Origin: Clostridia bacterium
GTDB lineage: Bacteria; Bacillota; Clostridia; Oscillospirales; Acutalibacteraceae
DNA: 43,869 bases
Assembly (NCBI GenBank): GCA_017473435.1
Contig: JAFULG010000023.1
Location: 1 to 43,869, forward strand
Reading direction: 5' to 3'
Of this stretch, positions 15,003 to 22,838 are shown in pieces; positions within the stretch are counted from its first letter, which is position 1, and every line of letters begins with the position of its first letter. A model generated the notes under the pieces. It ran no database searches, was not told the DNA's origin, and saw only the letters and a list, made by a program, of their open reading frames with translations. Made by a program: the position numbers and the translations under genes.

Positions 15003-16651
15003 ACAGCATCACCGCCTTTCACTCTCAGAGTTACATAAACGGTGTCATCTTCCGATGTCTGTATAAGTTCACCGCAGAGCTTATGAGCAGTGTCATAAAA
15101 CCTATGTAATATATGAGGCTCCTTATTTGTATCAGCAGTTATTCTGAAGCTAAAGCCGTCATCAAAGCTGATTTTTGCTGTTACCGCGTAAAGCTCAGGC
15201 AGAAGCTCCTCAAGTACAGCCTGCCACAAGTCAAAGCAGAGAAGGATAAGGTCAGCATCAAGCTTCTTGTGTTTGGCAGTGTACACATCAGAAACACCAC
15301 CGTAGAGTCTTATATATTCCGAGGATTCCTTAAGGCTGAGATAAAGTTCCTCAGAGTTATTAAGCTGCCTTCTGTCTTTAAGCAAGGAGAGGTTTGCTCT
15401 TCTTTTCACATAACAGTTAAGAATACAGATATGAGCCATATTCTTTCTGAAATCGCCGTCGGTGTCAATAAGCCCTGATATCATTTCAAGCTCCGGTCTT
15501 ACAAGCTCGGAAATCGAGTCGTAAAGTCTTGTCTGCTCGGCAATTTTTGCTCTCTGCTCACGAATTTCATTCTCAGCACGAAGCAGGTCGCCTTCTTCAG
15601 AAAGGCTCTGACTGATCTGTTCGAGCCGTTCATTCATTTCATTGACGGCAGTCATATCCTCAGTCCAGTAAACATATCCGCCTGAAATACGGTTTGAAAG
15701 CAGAAGTGTATTTTTGTCTGTAAAAACATTTTTATCCTTTGCCTCGTTCATCTGCGCTTTAGTAAGCTTCAGAGCATTGTCGGAACGGTAAACAACAATA
15801 TCATCGAAGCCGGCAATCTGAAAAGCGGCACTTGACTTTGAAACAATTTCACCGTAAGCACTGTTTGATGGCATAATGCCGATACGGATACTGCTTTCAA
15901 GCATAGCAATAAAAATAAAGCAATGGGTTTCGGGCAGGTTGAATGGTGCAACAGGCCACAAATCTAAAATATAGTCACTGAGAATATAAACTGAACCAAG
16001 GGCTAGCCAGAACACCGGCATCCATGCCCTTTTTTTATTAACCGCTCTGCACTTTACAGAAAGTATAACAACCGCAGCAATAAGGAAGAAATAAATCCAC
16101 GCTGTTGAAATATAGAAGAGGACACCCCAATCGTACTGCTGATCCCACGCGACAAAATCAAGATTGAAGCTGAAAGCAAGCTGGTGTACATCATTAGTCA
16201 GATACAGTGCAACAAGCACGCCTGCTAAAGCAAAAAGGATATAAAATATTTTCGGCAGTCTGTAGTCTTCCTGTTTGCCGACTCTGAATGAAATTATATA
16301 TGCAAGATAAGTTGCAAAAATCTGCGGAACATAGTAGAGGTACCACAAAAAACGCCCTGCAAAATTACCGTCAAGATAAATCCTGTGCTTTGCCGCACCG
16401 AAAAGGACATACATAACCATAAAGAATACAACAGCAAGTATAAGGCGTCGGATTTTAACCGAAAGGATACTTCTTTCGATATAGATACCCCAGGAGAAAA
16501 TAATACCTAAATAAATAATATTGGTGTAAACGAATGCAATAGTTCCTAAAGAAGCTTCAGACGGAACAATTGCTCTTAAGATACTTGCCGACAGAAAAAG
16601 AACGCCTGATAAGATAGCAGGAAATTGTTTGATTTTGTTCTTCTGCGGCAT
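14999..16651 (-). CDS. 7TM kinase-like sensor with degenerate ATPase domain
   Basis: The start at 16651 is preferred because GAAGGGA lies upstream and because the -10 box of its promoter overlaps the earlier ATG at 16687. The protein is then 550 residues. The N-terminal half has seven or eight hydrophobic helices (FPAILSGVLFLSASILRAIV, then LILAVVFFMVMYVLFGA and others). A PAS-like segment follows (FQIAGFDDIVVYRSDNAL), then a helical segment (EQRAKIAEQTRLYDSISELV) and a kinase-like C-terminus with MAHICILNCYVKRRANLSLL. The ATPase part lacks a recognisable N box and glycine boxes. I infer a signal-sensing partner or pseudokinase that works with the kinase encoded next (4-bp overlap). It heads the operon. 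Confidence 0.75.
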   Translation of the reverse strand: MPQKNKIKQFPAILSGVLFLSASILRAIVPSEASLGTIAFVYTNIIYLGIIFSWGIYIERSILSVKIRRLILAVVFFMVMYVLFGAAKHRIYLDGNFAGRFLWYLYYVPQIFATYLAYIISFRVGKQEDYRLPKIFYILFALAGVLVALYLTNDVHQLAFSFNLDFVAWDQQYDWGVLFYISTAWIYFFLIAAVVILSVKCRAVNKKRAWMPVFWLALGSVYILSDYILDLWPVAPFNLPETHCFIFIAMLESSIRIGIMPSNSAYGEIVSKSSAAFQIAGFDDIVVYRSDNALKLTKAQMNEAKDKNVFTDKNTLLLSNRISGGYVYWTEDMTAVNEMNERLEQISQSLSEEGDLLRAENEIREQRAKIAEQTRLYDSISELVRPELEMISGLIDTDGDFRKNMAHICILNCYVKRRANLSLLKDRRQLNNSEELYLSLKESSEYIRLYGGVSDVYTAKHKKLDADLILLCFDLWQAVLEELLPELYAVTAKISFDDGFSFRITADTNKEPHILHRFYDTAHKLCGELIQTSEDDTVYVTLRVKGGDAV

Positions 16652-16685
16652 AAGCTTCCCTTCTTTCATATCCGGAGTCAGGTTC

Positions 16686-16714
16686 ATTATATATTAAAGT
16701 AAAAGAATTATCAA
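16686..16714 (-). promoter_or_regulatory. Promoter of the two-component operon
   Basis: On the minus strand, TTGATA (16709-16714), a 17-base spacer and TATAAT (16686-16691). There is no palindromic operator. The -10 box overlaps the ATG at 16687, which rules out that start. Confidence 0.8.
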
Positions 16715-16743
16715 GTGCGAGGTAAAAAGAGGAGATTAAAAAC

Positions 16744-16786
16744 AACAATACCACCGTCGATACGATTGTATCAACAGTGGTATTAG
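16744..16786 (-). terminator. Hairpin terminator ending the tRNA region
   Basis: AATACCAC pairs with GTGGTATT around an inner stem (GATAC/GTATC). On the minus strand it is followed by GTTGTTTTTAATC. It would stop transcription arriving from the tRNA operon before the sensor-kinase promoter. Confidence 0.65.
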
Positions 16787-16788
16787 AT

Positions 16789-16950
16789 TTGGCGTCAGAG
16801 CAAGGTATGTGTCTGCTTCGCATCCACCACCCTCGGCGACCGTTGCTTTCGCAACAGTACCCGCCTCACGCTTCGTCGCTGAAAACAGTCCACCGGACTG
16901 TTTTCTTAACACTCCTCACCCTCTCAGGGTTCGAATCCCTTAGAATTGAG
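16789..16950. repeat. tRNA-Ser-related palindromic repeat, copy 1
   Basis: It starts with a degenerate tRNA-Ser 3' end (GGCGTCAGAGCAAGG) and ends with a T-arm-like CAGGGTTCGAATCCCT on the plus strand. Between them are several short hairpins with TTCG loops and an 11-bp-arm hairpin, GAAAACAGTCC/GGACTGTTTTC (16881-16905), which is repeated exactly in copy 2. No gene is seen. Confidence 0.6.
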
Positions 16951-16961
16951 ACATTTAAAAT

Positions 16962-16991
16962 AAAAAAGCACCTGAAATTAATCAAGTGCTT
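16962..16991 (-). terminator. Hairpin between the two tRNA-Ser-related repeats
   Basis: AGCACCTGA pairs with TCAAGTGCT (one G-U pair). On the minus strand it is followed by a run of T. Each tRNA-Ser-like unit in this region is preceded by such a hairpin. Confidence 0.65.
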
Positions 16992-16996
16992 ATAAG

Positions 16997-17136
16997 TGGC
17001 GGAGAGCAAGGGATTTCAGTCCGACGCTACCGTGTCTATCGCCTCGCTTCGCTCGTTGCCCCGTCGGCGAAAACAGTCCACCGGACTGTTTTCTTCCGCA
17101 TACTTCGTATGCTCCCTCCTTGTTCGAATCCCTTGC
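16997..17136. repeat. tRNA-Ser-related palindromic repeat, copy 2
   Basis: The left end reproduces the 3' end of the intact tRNA-Ser (TGGCGGAGAGCAAGGGATT). The right end is the same sequence inverted (AATCCCTTGC, 17127-17136). It contains the same hairpin GAAAACAGTCC/GGACTGTTTTC (17069-17093) and a CATAC-TTCG-TATG hairpin. It may be a decayed tRNA-Ser duplicate or a tRNA-derived mobile repeat. Confidence 0.6.
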
Positions 17137-17154
17137 TTTTTTTAATATCAAACG

Positions 17155-17195
17155 AAAAATAATACCGACACCACAAGGGCATCGGTATTATTTTT
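17155..17195 (-). terminator. Terminator of the tRNA operon
   Basis: AAAAATAATACCGA pairs with TCGGTATTATTTTT around a 13-base loop, directly after the CCA end of tRNA-Ser. A- and T-rich flanks give a usable terminator on the minus strand. Confidence 0.8.
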
Positions 17196-17287
17196 GGCGG
17201 AGAGCAAGGGATTCGAACCCTCGAAGCCGTTTTAGCGACTTACACGATTTCCAATCGTGCTCCTTCGACCAGCTCGGACAACTCTCC
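17195..17287 (-). tRNA. tRNA-Ser (anticodon GGA)
   Basis: A full class II tRNA with acceptor GGAGAGT/GCTCTCC. The anticodon loop is CACGATT-GGA-AATCGTG. It has a long variable arm, a T arm AGGGTTCGAATCCCT and an encoded CCA. It is the last gene of the five-tRNA cluster. Two degenerate relatives of its 3' end lie downstream at 16789 and 16997. Confidence 0.95.
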
Positions 17288-17372
17288 ATATTTTATTTTT
17301 GCGTGATTTATTATACAACAGGGTAGGGGAAAAATCAATAGATTTTTTCATTTTCCTGTAGCATTTCAAAGA

Positions 17373-17398
17373 AAAACCACCGCTTTTGCGATGGTCTT
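17373..17398 (-). terminator. Hairpin between tRNA-Gly and tRNA-Ser
   Basis: ACCACCGC pairs with GCGATGGT. On the minus strand it is followed by TTTTTC. The 115-bp gap between these tRNAs holds nothing else, so tRNA-Ser may also be a separate unit. Confidence 0.65.
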
Positions 17399-17402
17399 TA
17401 AC

Positions 17403-17478
17403 TGGAGCGGATGACGAGGCTCGAACTCGCTACCTCCACCTTGGCAAGGTGGCGCTCTACCAGATGAGCTACATCCGC
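17403..17478 (-). tRNA. tRNA-Gly (anticodon GCC)
   Basis: Cloverleaf with acceptor GCGGATG/CATCCGC, anticodon stem-loop CCACCTT-GCC-AAGGTGG, T arm GAGTTCGAGCCTC and encoded CCA. Confidence 0.95.
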
Positions 17479-17483
17479 ATTTT

Positions 17484-17559
<76 letters not shown>

Positions 17560-17583
17560 ATATGAGGATTTTCATCCTCTACA

Positions 17584-17660
17584 TGGCGACCCGGAACGGG
17601 CTCGAACCGTCGACCTCTAGCGTGACAGGCTAGCGTTCTAACCAACTGAACTACCGGGCC
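17584..17660 (-). tRNA. tRNA-Asp (anticodon GTC)
   Basis: Cloverleaf with anticodon stem-loop CTAGCCT-GTC-ACGCTAG, T-loop GGTTCGAGCCC and encoded CCA. It lies 24 bp after tRNA-Phe's 5' end on the same strand. Confidence 0.95.
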
Positions 17661-17663
17661 ATG

Positions 17664-17739
17664 TGGTGGGAACAACAGGGCTCGAACCTGTGACCCTCTG
17701 CTTGTAAGGCAGATGCTCTCCCAGCTGAGCTATGCTCCC
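17664..17739 (-). tRNA. tRNA-Val (anticodon TAC)
   Basis: Cloverleaf with acceptor GGGAGCA/TGTTCCC, anticodon stem-loop TCTGCCT-TAC-AAGCAGA and encoded CCA. It is the first tRNA of the operon. Confidence 0.95.
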
Positions 17740-17773
17740 ACATTCTTGCCACCGCTCTCGCGACGACTTGTAT

Positions 17774-17802
17774 ACTATACACTATCGAGTTGATTTTGTC
17801 AA
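17774..17802 (-). promoter_or_regulatory. Strong promoter of the tRNA operon
   Basis: On the minus strand, consensus TTGACA (17797-17802), a 17-base spacer and TATAGT (17774-17779). It lies about 35 bp upstream of tRNA-Val. Confidence 0.88.
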
Positions 17803-17851
17803 CACTTTTTTTGAATTTTTTTCAGTTTTTTTCAAAAATATTTTCGGCGTG

Positions 17852-17879
17852 AAAAAACCGCCTGTCGGGCGGTTTTTGT
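17852..17879 (-). terminator. Terminator of hslO
   Basis: AAAAAACCGCC pairs with GGCGGTTTTT around TGTCG. It lies immediately after the hslO stop and has T-runs on both strands. Confidence 0.9.
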
Positions 17880-17885
17880 CTGATG

Positions 17886-18764
17886 TTATTTTGTTGCTCT
17901 CTTGATGAGCTTTTCAATATCCTTACCCGTAAAGGTGTATCTGATGTCACAGAACTGACAGGATACCTCGGTTTTCTCTTGCTTGCTCATTTCTGTAAGC
18001 TCTTCAACACCGGTGCTGATAAGGGCTGCCTCTACTCTTTCCTTTGAACAGTAGCATTTGTATGCAGGCTCGGCGCTGTCAAGAATGTCAAGATCAAACA
18101 GATGGAGGGCGTGACGGCAGATTTCCTCGGGAGTCATGCCATTTGCGATGAGTGATGAGATAGGCTTGAGATCCTTGATGCATTCCTCAACCTTGTCTAT
18201 GGTATCGTCAAGAGCGGTGGGAAGAAGCTGAATGATAAGTCCGCCTGCCGCCTTTACGGTAAGATCGGGATTTACAAGCACTCCGAGAGCACAGACGGTG
18301 GGGGTCTGCTCACTGGTTGAATAGTAGGCGGTGATATCCTCAGCTATTTCGCCGCTGATGATGGGCACCTGACCTACATAAGGCTCCTTCATGCCGAGAT
18401 CCTTGATAACGGTAAGAAATCCGTTCTTGCCGATTGCACCCGAAACGTCAAGCTTACCCTTTTCGTTGAGGGGGATTTCTACAATATTCTGCTGAACGTA
18501 TCCGCGTACGTTTCCTTCGCTGTCGGAGACAGCCATAACAGTACCGGCAGGGCCGTCACCTCTCATGCGTACGGTAACACTGTCATCCTTACCCTTGAGA
18601 GAGCTGCCCATAAGGGAAGCGGCGGTAAGGAGTCTGCCAAGGGCAGCTGTGCATACGGCAGAGGTTTTGTGAATTTCCTCGGCACGGTTTACAATATCTG
18701 TTGAATCAACAGCCATTGCAATAATTGTGCCGTCCTGTGAAATACATCTTACTAGTTTACCCAT
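17886..18764 (-). CDS. hslO: Hsp33 redox-regulated chaperone
   Basis: A 292-residue protein of the usual Hsp33 length. The substrate-binding domain opens GKLVRCISQDGTIIAMAVDSTDIVNRA, with GNVRGYVQQ and GKNGFLTVIKDLG further on. The C-terminal redox switch has the zinc-binding cysteines CYC (in YKCYCSKERV) and CQFC (in VSCQFCDIRY). Under oxidation these release zinc and activate ATP-independent holdase activity in the cytoplasm. GAGGT lies before the ATG. It is the last gene of a three-gene unit with the methyltransferase (43 bp upstream) and the yerC-like gene, and is followed by a strong terminator. A stress chaperone of this type suits an anaerobe that meets oxygen. Confidence 0.95.
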   Translation of the reverse strand: MGKLVRCISQDGTIIAMAVDSTDIVNRAEEIHKTSAVCTAALGRLLTAASLMGSSLKGKDDSVTVRMRGDGPAGTVMAVSDSEGNVRGYVQQNIVEIPLNEKGKLDVSGAIGKNGFLTVIKDLGMKEPYVGQVPIISGEIAEDITAYYSTSEQTPTVCALGVLVNPDLTVKAAGGLIIQLLPTALDDTIDKVEECIKDLKPISSLIANGMTPEEICRHALHLFDLDILDSAEPAYKCYCSKERVEAALISTGVEELTEMSKQEKTEVSCQFCDIRYTFTGKDIEKLIKRATK

Positions 18765-18807
18765 AATTATACCTCATTTTGCTTATATATTTATAATAGT
18801 ATGTTAA

Positions 18808-19563
18808 TCACTGTGTTCCGTGCTTTTTCAGCACAAAGACCGCTCTCTGGGAAGTTTCCTTCAAGGACTCCTTTGTAAGCTCATCGTATATGCCGATTAC
18901 CTCAAATTTATTTTCTTCGGCGAATTTTTTCAGCAGATCAAGCTCATAGCCTCTTTCGGAAAATTCTTCGCCGTAACGGATATAGCTGTCAGTTTCCTCG
19001 TCATATTCGAAAATGTCAAGGCTGACGGTAGTGATAAGATTTTCATCGGTGCTGTTCTGCCATACGCAGTAAACCTCGTCCATATCGTAAACAAAGGTGT
19101 TGTCTGCGAGGATGCTTTTATGCTTGTAGGGAGTATTGACATCAAAAATGAAGATACCGCCATCCTCCATAAAAAGACTGACTCTGCGGAAAATTTTCTT
19201 TACCTTGCTTTCGTCGGTGACGTGATTGATGCTGTCAAGGGTACAGACTGCCGCGTTGATCGTACCGAAAAGGTCAAGCTCTTCCATTTTCTGACAAAGG
19301 AAAATCGCGTCGGGAGCAGAATCATATTTCTTTTCCTGAGCTTTTGTGAGCATATCTTCCGAAGCATCGGTACCGATAACATCAAAGCCACGCTGACTTA
19401 AGAGTACACTCAGGCTTCCCGTGCCACAGGCAAGGTCAAGCAAAATCCCCTTGCCGATTCCGTTTTCAGCAAGGAGATTACAGATGTAGTCGCATCTCTT
19501 TTCGTAGTCAACATTTTCGGTCAGCATATCATAATAGTATGAAAAATCGCCGTAACCTGCCAT
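18808..19563 (-). CDS. Class I SAM-dependent methyltransferase
   Basis: A 251-residue protein with a Rossmann-type methyltransferase fold. Motif I is LLDLACGTGSLSVLL (about 42-56). The acidic residue ending strand 2 is in VIGTDASEDML, and the post-motif segment INAAVCTLDSINHVTD is typical of this clostridial methyltransferase group. It has no membrane segment and is cytoplasmic. The substrate is not evident. GAGGC lies upstream of the ATG. It lies 9 bp after the yerC-like gene and 43 bp before hslO, so it is probably cotranscribed with them. Similar yerC-methyltransferase-hslO runs are common in this bacterial group, but I cannot deduce a shared pathway. Confidence 0.85.
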   Translation of the reverse strand: MAGYGDFSYYYDMLTENVDYEKRCDYICNLLAENGIGKGILLDLACGTGSLSVLLSQRGFDVIGTDASEDMLTKAQEKKYDSAPDAIFLCQKMEELDLFGTINAAVCTLDSINHVTDESKVKKIFRRVSLFMEDGGIFIFDVNTPYKHKSILADNTFVYDMDEVYCVWQNSTDENLITTVSLDIFEYDEETDSYIRYGEEFSERGYELDLLKKFAEENKFEVIGIYDELTKESLKETSQRAVFVLKKHGTQ

Positions 19564-19572
19564 ATTAACGCC

Positions 19573-19869
19573 TCATTTACTTTCTTTTGCAAAGATTTTT
19601 GCGTAACCGCCGGCACCGAAGGCGAGTGAACGGTTAACGCGGCTGATAGTGGCTGTGCTTGCACCTGTCTGTGCAACGATGTCGCTGTAAACCTTTTTTT
19701 CACTGAGCATCTTTGCAACAACAACTCGCTGTGAAATAGAGGCAAGCTCTGTTTTTGTACACATATCGTCAAATAGAGCCTCACATTCCTCGAGAGTTTC
19801 TATCTTCATAACTGTTTCATAGAAATATCGGAGGTTTGCGTTTATCTTTTCTAATTTAGTGTCATCCAT
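19573..19869 (-). CDS. YerC/YecD-family TrpR-related DNA-binding protein
   Basis: The start at 19869 is chosen because AAAGGAG lies 8 bases upstream. It gives 98 residues (MDDTKLEKINANLRYFYETV). The helix-turn-helix is TELASISQRVVVAKMLSEKK, then VYSDIVAQTGASTATISRVNRSL, ending in FGAGGYAKIF. This matches the YerC/YecD group of the Trp-repressor superfamily. These are small cytoplasmic all-helical proteins whose regulon is poorly known. It heads the yerC-methyltransferase-hslO unit, with its own promoter at 19908-19936. The family call is sure; the target genes are not visible here. Confidence 0.9.
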   Translation of the reverse strand: MDDTKLEKINANLRYFYETVMKIETLEECEALFDDMCTKTELASISQRVVVAKMLSEKKVYSDIVAQTGASTATISRVNRSLAFGAGGYAKIFAKESK

Positions 19870-19907
19870 TGCCGTTTCTCCTTTGGTTTGATGTTTTCTC
19901 CTTTCAC

Positions 19908-19936
19908 ATTTTAACACACTAAATCAAAAAAGTAAA
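19908..19936 (-). promoter_or_regulatory. Promoter of the yerC-methyltransferase-hslO unit
   Basis: On the minus strand, TTTACT (19931-19936), a 17-base spacer and TAAAAT (19908-19913). Confidence 0.7.
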
Positions 19937-19991
19937 GAGTTTTTTTAAAATTACAATTTGTTCTTATTTTTCACTTTTTTTCAAAAATCAG

Positions 19992-20021
19992 TTTACATTT
20001 TACCTGTTTCAGGTGTATAAT
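19992..20021 (+). promoter_or_regulatory. Promoter of the anchored hydrolase gene
   Basis: TTTACA (19992-19997), an 18-base spacer and consensus TATAAT (20016-20021). It is divergent from the yerC promoter. Confidence 0.75.
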
Positions 20022-20064
20022 ATCTGCGTAATTTTTGAGTATGTAATTTGAAAGGTTGGTTATA

Positions 20065-21033
20065 ATGTCATATGAAACTCAGGTGGCGCTTGTAATTGCC
20101 GCCGTTGTAATCGGCATTCTTCTTGTTCTTTATTTTGGTCTCGGCGCTCTTTTCTTTTTTATAGCTTTGGGCAACAAAAAAAGAAAAGATCCTAAAATTC
20201 CCTGTAAGGATAGCCTTTTTGAAAGAAATGCAGACAATGAAAATCTTATTGCAGGCTATAAATGGTTTGATAATACATATCACCAGGAGGTTATAATTGA
20301 AAACAGAAAGGGTAAGAATATTCATGCTGTTGAATTTCTTAATCCTGTAAACAATAATACATGGGTTGTGTGCCTGCATGGATGGACAAACGTAAACCGT
20401 GAAATGTCAAGCTATGCTATGGAATTTTACAGAAGAGGCTTCAATGTGCTTATTCCCGACCTTCGCGGTCATAACAACAGTGAGCATAAGTTTGTAACTA
20501 TGGGATGGTTGGACAGATTTGATGTTGTTGACTGGATCAATAATATAGTAAAGCAGAACCCTAAGTCAAAAATCATTATCCACGGTGTTTCTATGGGCGG
20601 TGCAACAACGATGATGACAACGGGTGAAAAGTTACCGGAAAATGTTGTGCTTGCAATTGAGGACTGCGGATTTGCAGGCGTGAAGGAAATTTTCACCGAC
20701 CGCTGTAAGAGAAAGTATCATCTGCCTCCTAAGCTTGTTATGCCCCAGGCGAGTCTGGTGAATAAGCTTGTCAACGGTTTCTTTTTCGGTCAGGCTTCTT
20801 GCATAAAGCAGCTTAAAAAGTCAAAGACCCCTACACTTTTTATTCATGGCGACAAGGATGATTTTGTGCGTATTGACAACCTTGAACCTGTTTATAACGC
20901 GTGTGCGGCAGAAAAAGAAAAATACATAGTAAAGGGTGCTGAACACGCTCTTTCATCTCATTGGTTCCATGAGGAATACTGGCAGGTGGTTGACAACTTC
21001 CTTAAAGAGTATTTTGATGTTGTTACAAAATAA
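20065..21033 (+). CDS. Membrane-anchored alpha/beta hydrolase
   Basis: The ATG at 20065 (GAAAGG 9 bases upstream) is chosen over the upstream TTG. It gives 322 residues. One membrane helix lies at about 5-35 (VALVIAAVVIGILLVLYFGLGALFFFIAL). The hydrolase domain follows with the oxyanion-side HGWTNVNREM, the nucleophile elbow GVSMGGATTM (Ser in GxSxG), an acidic residue in HGDKDDFVRIDN and the catalytic His in GAEHALSSHW. The fold resembles YqkD-like hydrolases and acyl-peptidase-type esterases. It is probably anchored with the catalytic domain on one face of the membrane. The substrate is unknown. It is monocistronic, between its own promoter and a strong terminator. Confidence 0.85.
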   Translation: MSYETQVALVIAAVVIGILLVLYFGLGALFFFIALGNKKRKDPKIPCKDSLFERNADNENLIAGYKWFDNTYHQEVIIENRKGKNIHAVEFLNPVNNNTWVVCLHGWTNVNREMSSYAMEFYRRGFNVLIPDLRGHNNSEHKFVTMGWLDRFDVVDWINNIVKQNPKSKIIIHGVSMGGATTMMTTGEKLPENVVLAIEDCGFAGVKEIFTDRCKRKYHLPPKLVMPQASLVNKLVNGFFFGQASCIKQLKKSKTPTLFIHGDKDDFVRIDNLEPVYNACAAEKEKYIVKGAEHALSSHWFHEEYWQVVDNFLKEYFDVVTK

Positions 21034-21046
21034 TAATGTTAATCCG

Positions 21047-21077
21047 GGCTGTTGCATTTTGAATGCAACAGCCTTTT
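21047..21077 (+). terminator. Rho-independent terminator after hydrolase gene
   Basis: GGCTGTTGCAT pairs with ATGCAACAGCC around a TTTGA loop, followed by TTTT. Confidence 0.9.
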
Positions 21078-21152
21078 AAAATAAATGTATGCACAAAATT
21101 GTATATATTTTCATAAATATTCAAAAAACACGTGACTTTTTGCAAAAAAGTG

Positions 21153-21181
21153 TTGACAATACAGAATTATGGTGATAGAAT
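21153..21181 (+). promoter_or_regulatory. Promoter of the amino-acid importer operon
   Basis: Consensus TTGACA (21153-21158), a 17-base spacer and TAGAAT (21176-21181). It lies about 34 bp before the solute-binding protein ATG. Confidence 0.88.
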
Positions 21182-21214
21182 ATCCGCACATTAATTTTTT
21201 AGGAGGAAAAAACA

Positions 21215-21997
21215 ATGAAAAAGTTTTTAGCAATCGCACTTGCAGCAATTATGCTTTTCGCTCTTGCAGCTTGTGGCGGTAACAACACAACAGACGGTAA
21301 TGCAACAGACGGCAACGCAACAGATGGTGATGCAAAGGCAGTTCTCACCATGGCAACAAATGCTGAATTCCCTCCCTATGAGTACTATCAGGGTGACAAG
21401 GTTGTAGGTATTGATGCTGAGGTTGCAGCTCTCATCGCTGACAAGCTCGGTATGGAGCTTCAGATTGTTGATATCGCATTTGACTCAATCATCCCCGGCG
21501 TTCAGTCAGGTAAGTATGATATGGGTATGGCAGGTCTTACTGTTACTCCCGACAGACTTGAAAAGGTTGACTTCTCAACATCTTATGCAACAGGTGTTCA
21601 GTCTGTTATCGTTAAGGCAGACGGTGCTATTCAGTCACTTGATGACATCACAGGCAAGAAGATCGGTGTTCAGACAACAACAACAGGCGATATCTACGCT
21701 ACAGATGACTACGGCGAAGAGTTCGTTACAAGATATGACAACGGTGCAGCAGCAGTTCAGGCTCTCATCGCAGGTAAGGTTGATTGCGTTATTATCGATA
21801 ACGAGCCCGCAAAGAGCTACGTTGCAGCTAACGAAGGTCTTAAGATCCTTGACACTTCATACACAGTTGAAGACTATGCAATCTGTTTTGCAAAGAACAA
21901 CACAGAGCTTAAGGACAAGGTTGATGCAGCTCTTAAGGATCTCATCGCTGACGGCTCAGTTCAGGCAGTTGTAAACAAGTACATCCCTGCTGAATAA
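21215..21997 (+). CDS. Polar amino-acid ABC transporter, solute-binding lipoprotein
   Basis: A 260-residue protein with the lipoprotein signal MKKFLAIALAAIMLFALAAC (Cys20). A repetitive linker built from DGNAT units follows, then a family 3 solute-binding domain with TNAEFPPYEYYQGDKVVGID (about 45-64), the GMAGLTVTPDRLEKVDFS hinge motif and GKKIGVQTTTTGD. It captures polar amino acids outside the cell and delivers them to the permease and ATPase encoded next. AGGAGG precedes the start. A strong terminator at 22019 separates it from the permease gene, the usual way to make binding protein in excess. The exact ligand cannot be read from the sequence. Confidence 0.92.
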   Translation: MKKFLAIALAAIMLFALAACGGNNTTDGNATDGNATDGDAKAVLTMATNAEFPPYEYYQGDKVVGIDAEVAALIADKLGMELQIVDIAFDSIIPGVQSGKYDMGMAGLTVTPDRLEKVDFSTSYATGVQSVIVKADGAIQSLDDITGKKIGVQTTTTGDIYATDDYGEEFVTRYDNGAAAVQALIAGKVDCVIIDNEPAKSYVAANEGLKILDTSYTVEDYAICFAKNNTELKDKVDAALKDLIADGSVQAVVNKYIPAE

Positions 21998-22018
21998 TTA
22001 AACCTGAAATAAAAAGAG

Positions 22019-22044
22019 AGGGCGGTTTCCTTACCGCCCTTTTT
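22019..22044 (+). terminator. Intra-operon terminator after the binding-protein gene
   Basis: AGGGCGGT pairs with ACCGCCCT around TTCCTT, then TTTTT. Partial readthrough would set the excess of binding protein over permease. Confidence 0.88.
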
Positions 22045-22079
22045 ATGTGAATAATATAAATTGAAAGGAGCAAAGGCTT

Positions 22080-22838
22080 ATGATAAAACAGTTTGGTATC
22101 TGGCTTGGTTCAATGTGGGCTGCTTTTGCAAAAGAATTCAACTTTGTTTTCATTGAAGATAACCGTTACCAGCATATTGTCAAGGGCTTTGGAAATACGC
22201 TCAAGATTACGGCGGGTGCTCTTGTTGTAGGTATTATAATCGGTATAATTGTTGCGGCAATCCGTTCCTCATACGACAAGAACAAGGAAGCCATGGCAAT
22301 GCACAAGGGCTTAAGCTATTATGTTTTTACCGTTGCAAATGCAATCTGTAAGGTTTACCTTACAATTTTCAGAGGTACTCCCATTGTAGTACAGCTTCTT
22401 ATTTTCTATTTTATCATTTTTGCAAATGCTAAAAACGGTGTCCCTGTTGCAATTTTTGCCTTCGGTATAAATTCCGGTGCTTACGTTGCAGAAATTTTCC
22501 GTGGCGGTATTATGTCTATTGACGGCGGACAGTTCGAGGCAGGCAGAAGCCTTGGCTTCAATTATCTTCAGACAATGAGATATATCATCATTCCCCAGAT
22601 GTTCAAGGCTGTGCTTCCCACTCTTTGCAATGAATTTATTGCTCTTCTTAAGGAAACCTCAGTTGCAGGTTACGTAGGTATTATTGATCTTACAAAGGCA
22701 GGTAATGTTATTGCAGGCCGTACCTTCTCATACTATATGCCCCTTATTGCGGTGGCAATTATTTACCTTGTGATGGTGCTTATTCTCACCTCACTTGTAG
22801 GTAAGCTTGAAAGGAGGCTGCGTAAGAGTGAGCGATAA
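22080..22838 (+). CDS. Polar amino-acid ABC transporter, permease
   Basis: A 252-residue HisM/GlnP-type permease. The core carries [20 protein letters not shown], the [17 protein letters not shown] segment and the cytoplasmic EAA loop [21 protein letters not shown] (about 161-181), which docks on the ATPase. There are about five membrane helices. It forms a homodimer in the membrane. GAAAGGAG lies upstream of the ATG. Its 3' end overlaps the ATPase gene by 11 bp, so those two are translationally coupled. Expression depends on readthrough of the terminator at 22019. Confidence 0.93.
   Translation: MIKQFGIWLGSMWAAFAKEFNFVFIEDNRYQHIVKGFGNTLKITAGALVVGIIIGIIVAAIRSSYDKNKEAMAMHKGLSYYVFTVANAICKVYLTIFRGTPIVVQLLIFYFIIFANAKNGVPVAIFAFGINSGAYVAEIFRGGIMSIDGGQFEAGRSLGFNYLQTMRYIIIPQMFKAVLPTLCNEFIALLKETSVAGYVGIIDLTKAGNVIAGRTFSYYMPLIAVAIIYLVMVLILTSLVGKLERRLRKSER

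Noticed and set aside
16651-16687. ATG at 16687 as start of the 7TM sensor
   Set aside because: It lies inside the promoter -10 box and has no ribosome site. The ATG at 16651 has one.
17120-17326. Plus-strand reading frame containing RRARDSNPRSRFSDLHDF
   Set aside because: It is the antisense of tRNA-Ser(GGA) and its terminator. This peptide is a well-known false gene made by translating tRNA genes.
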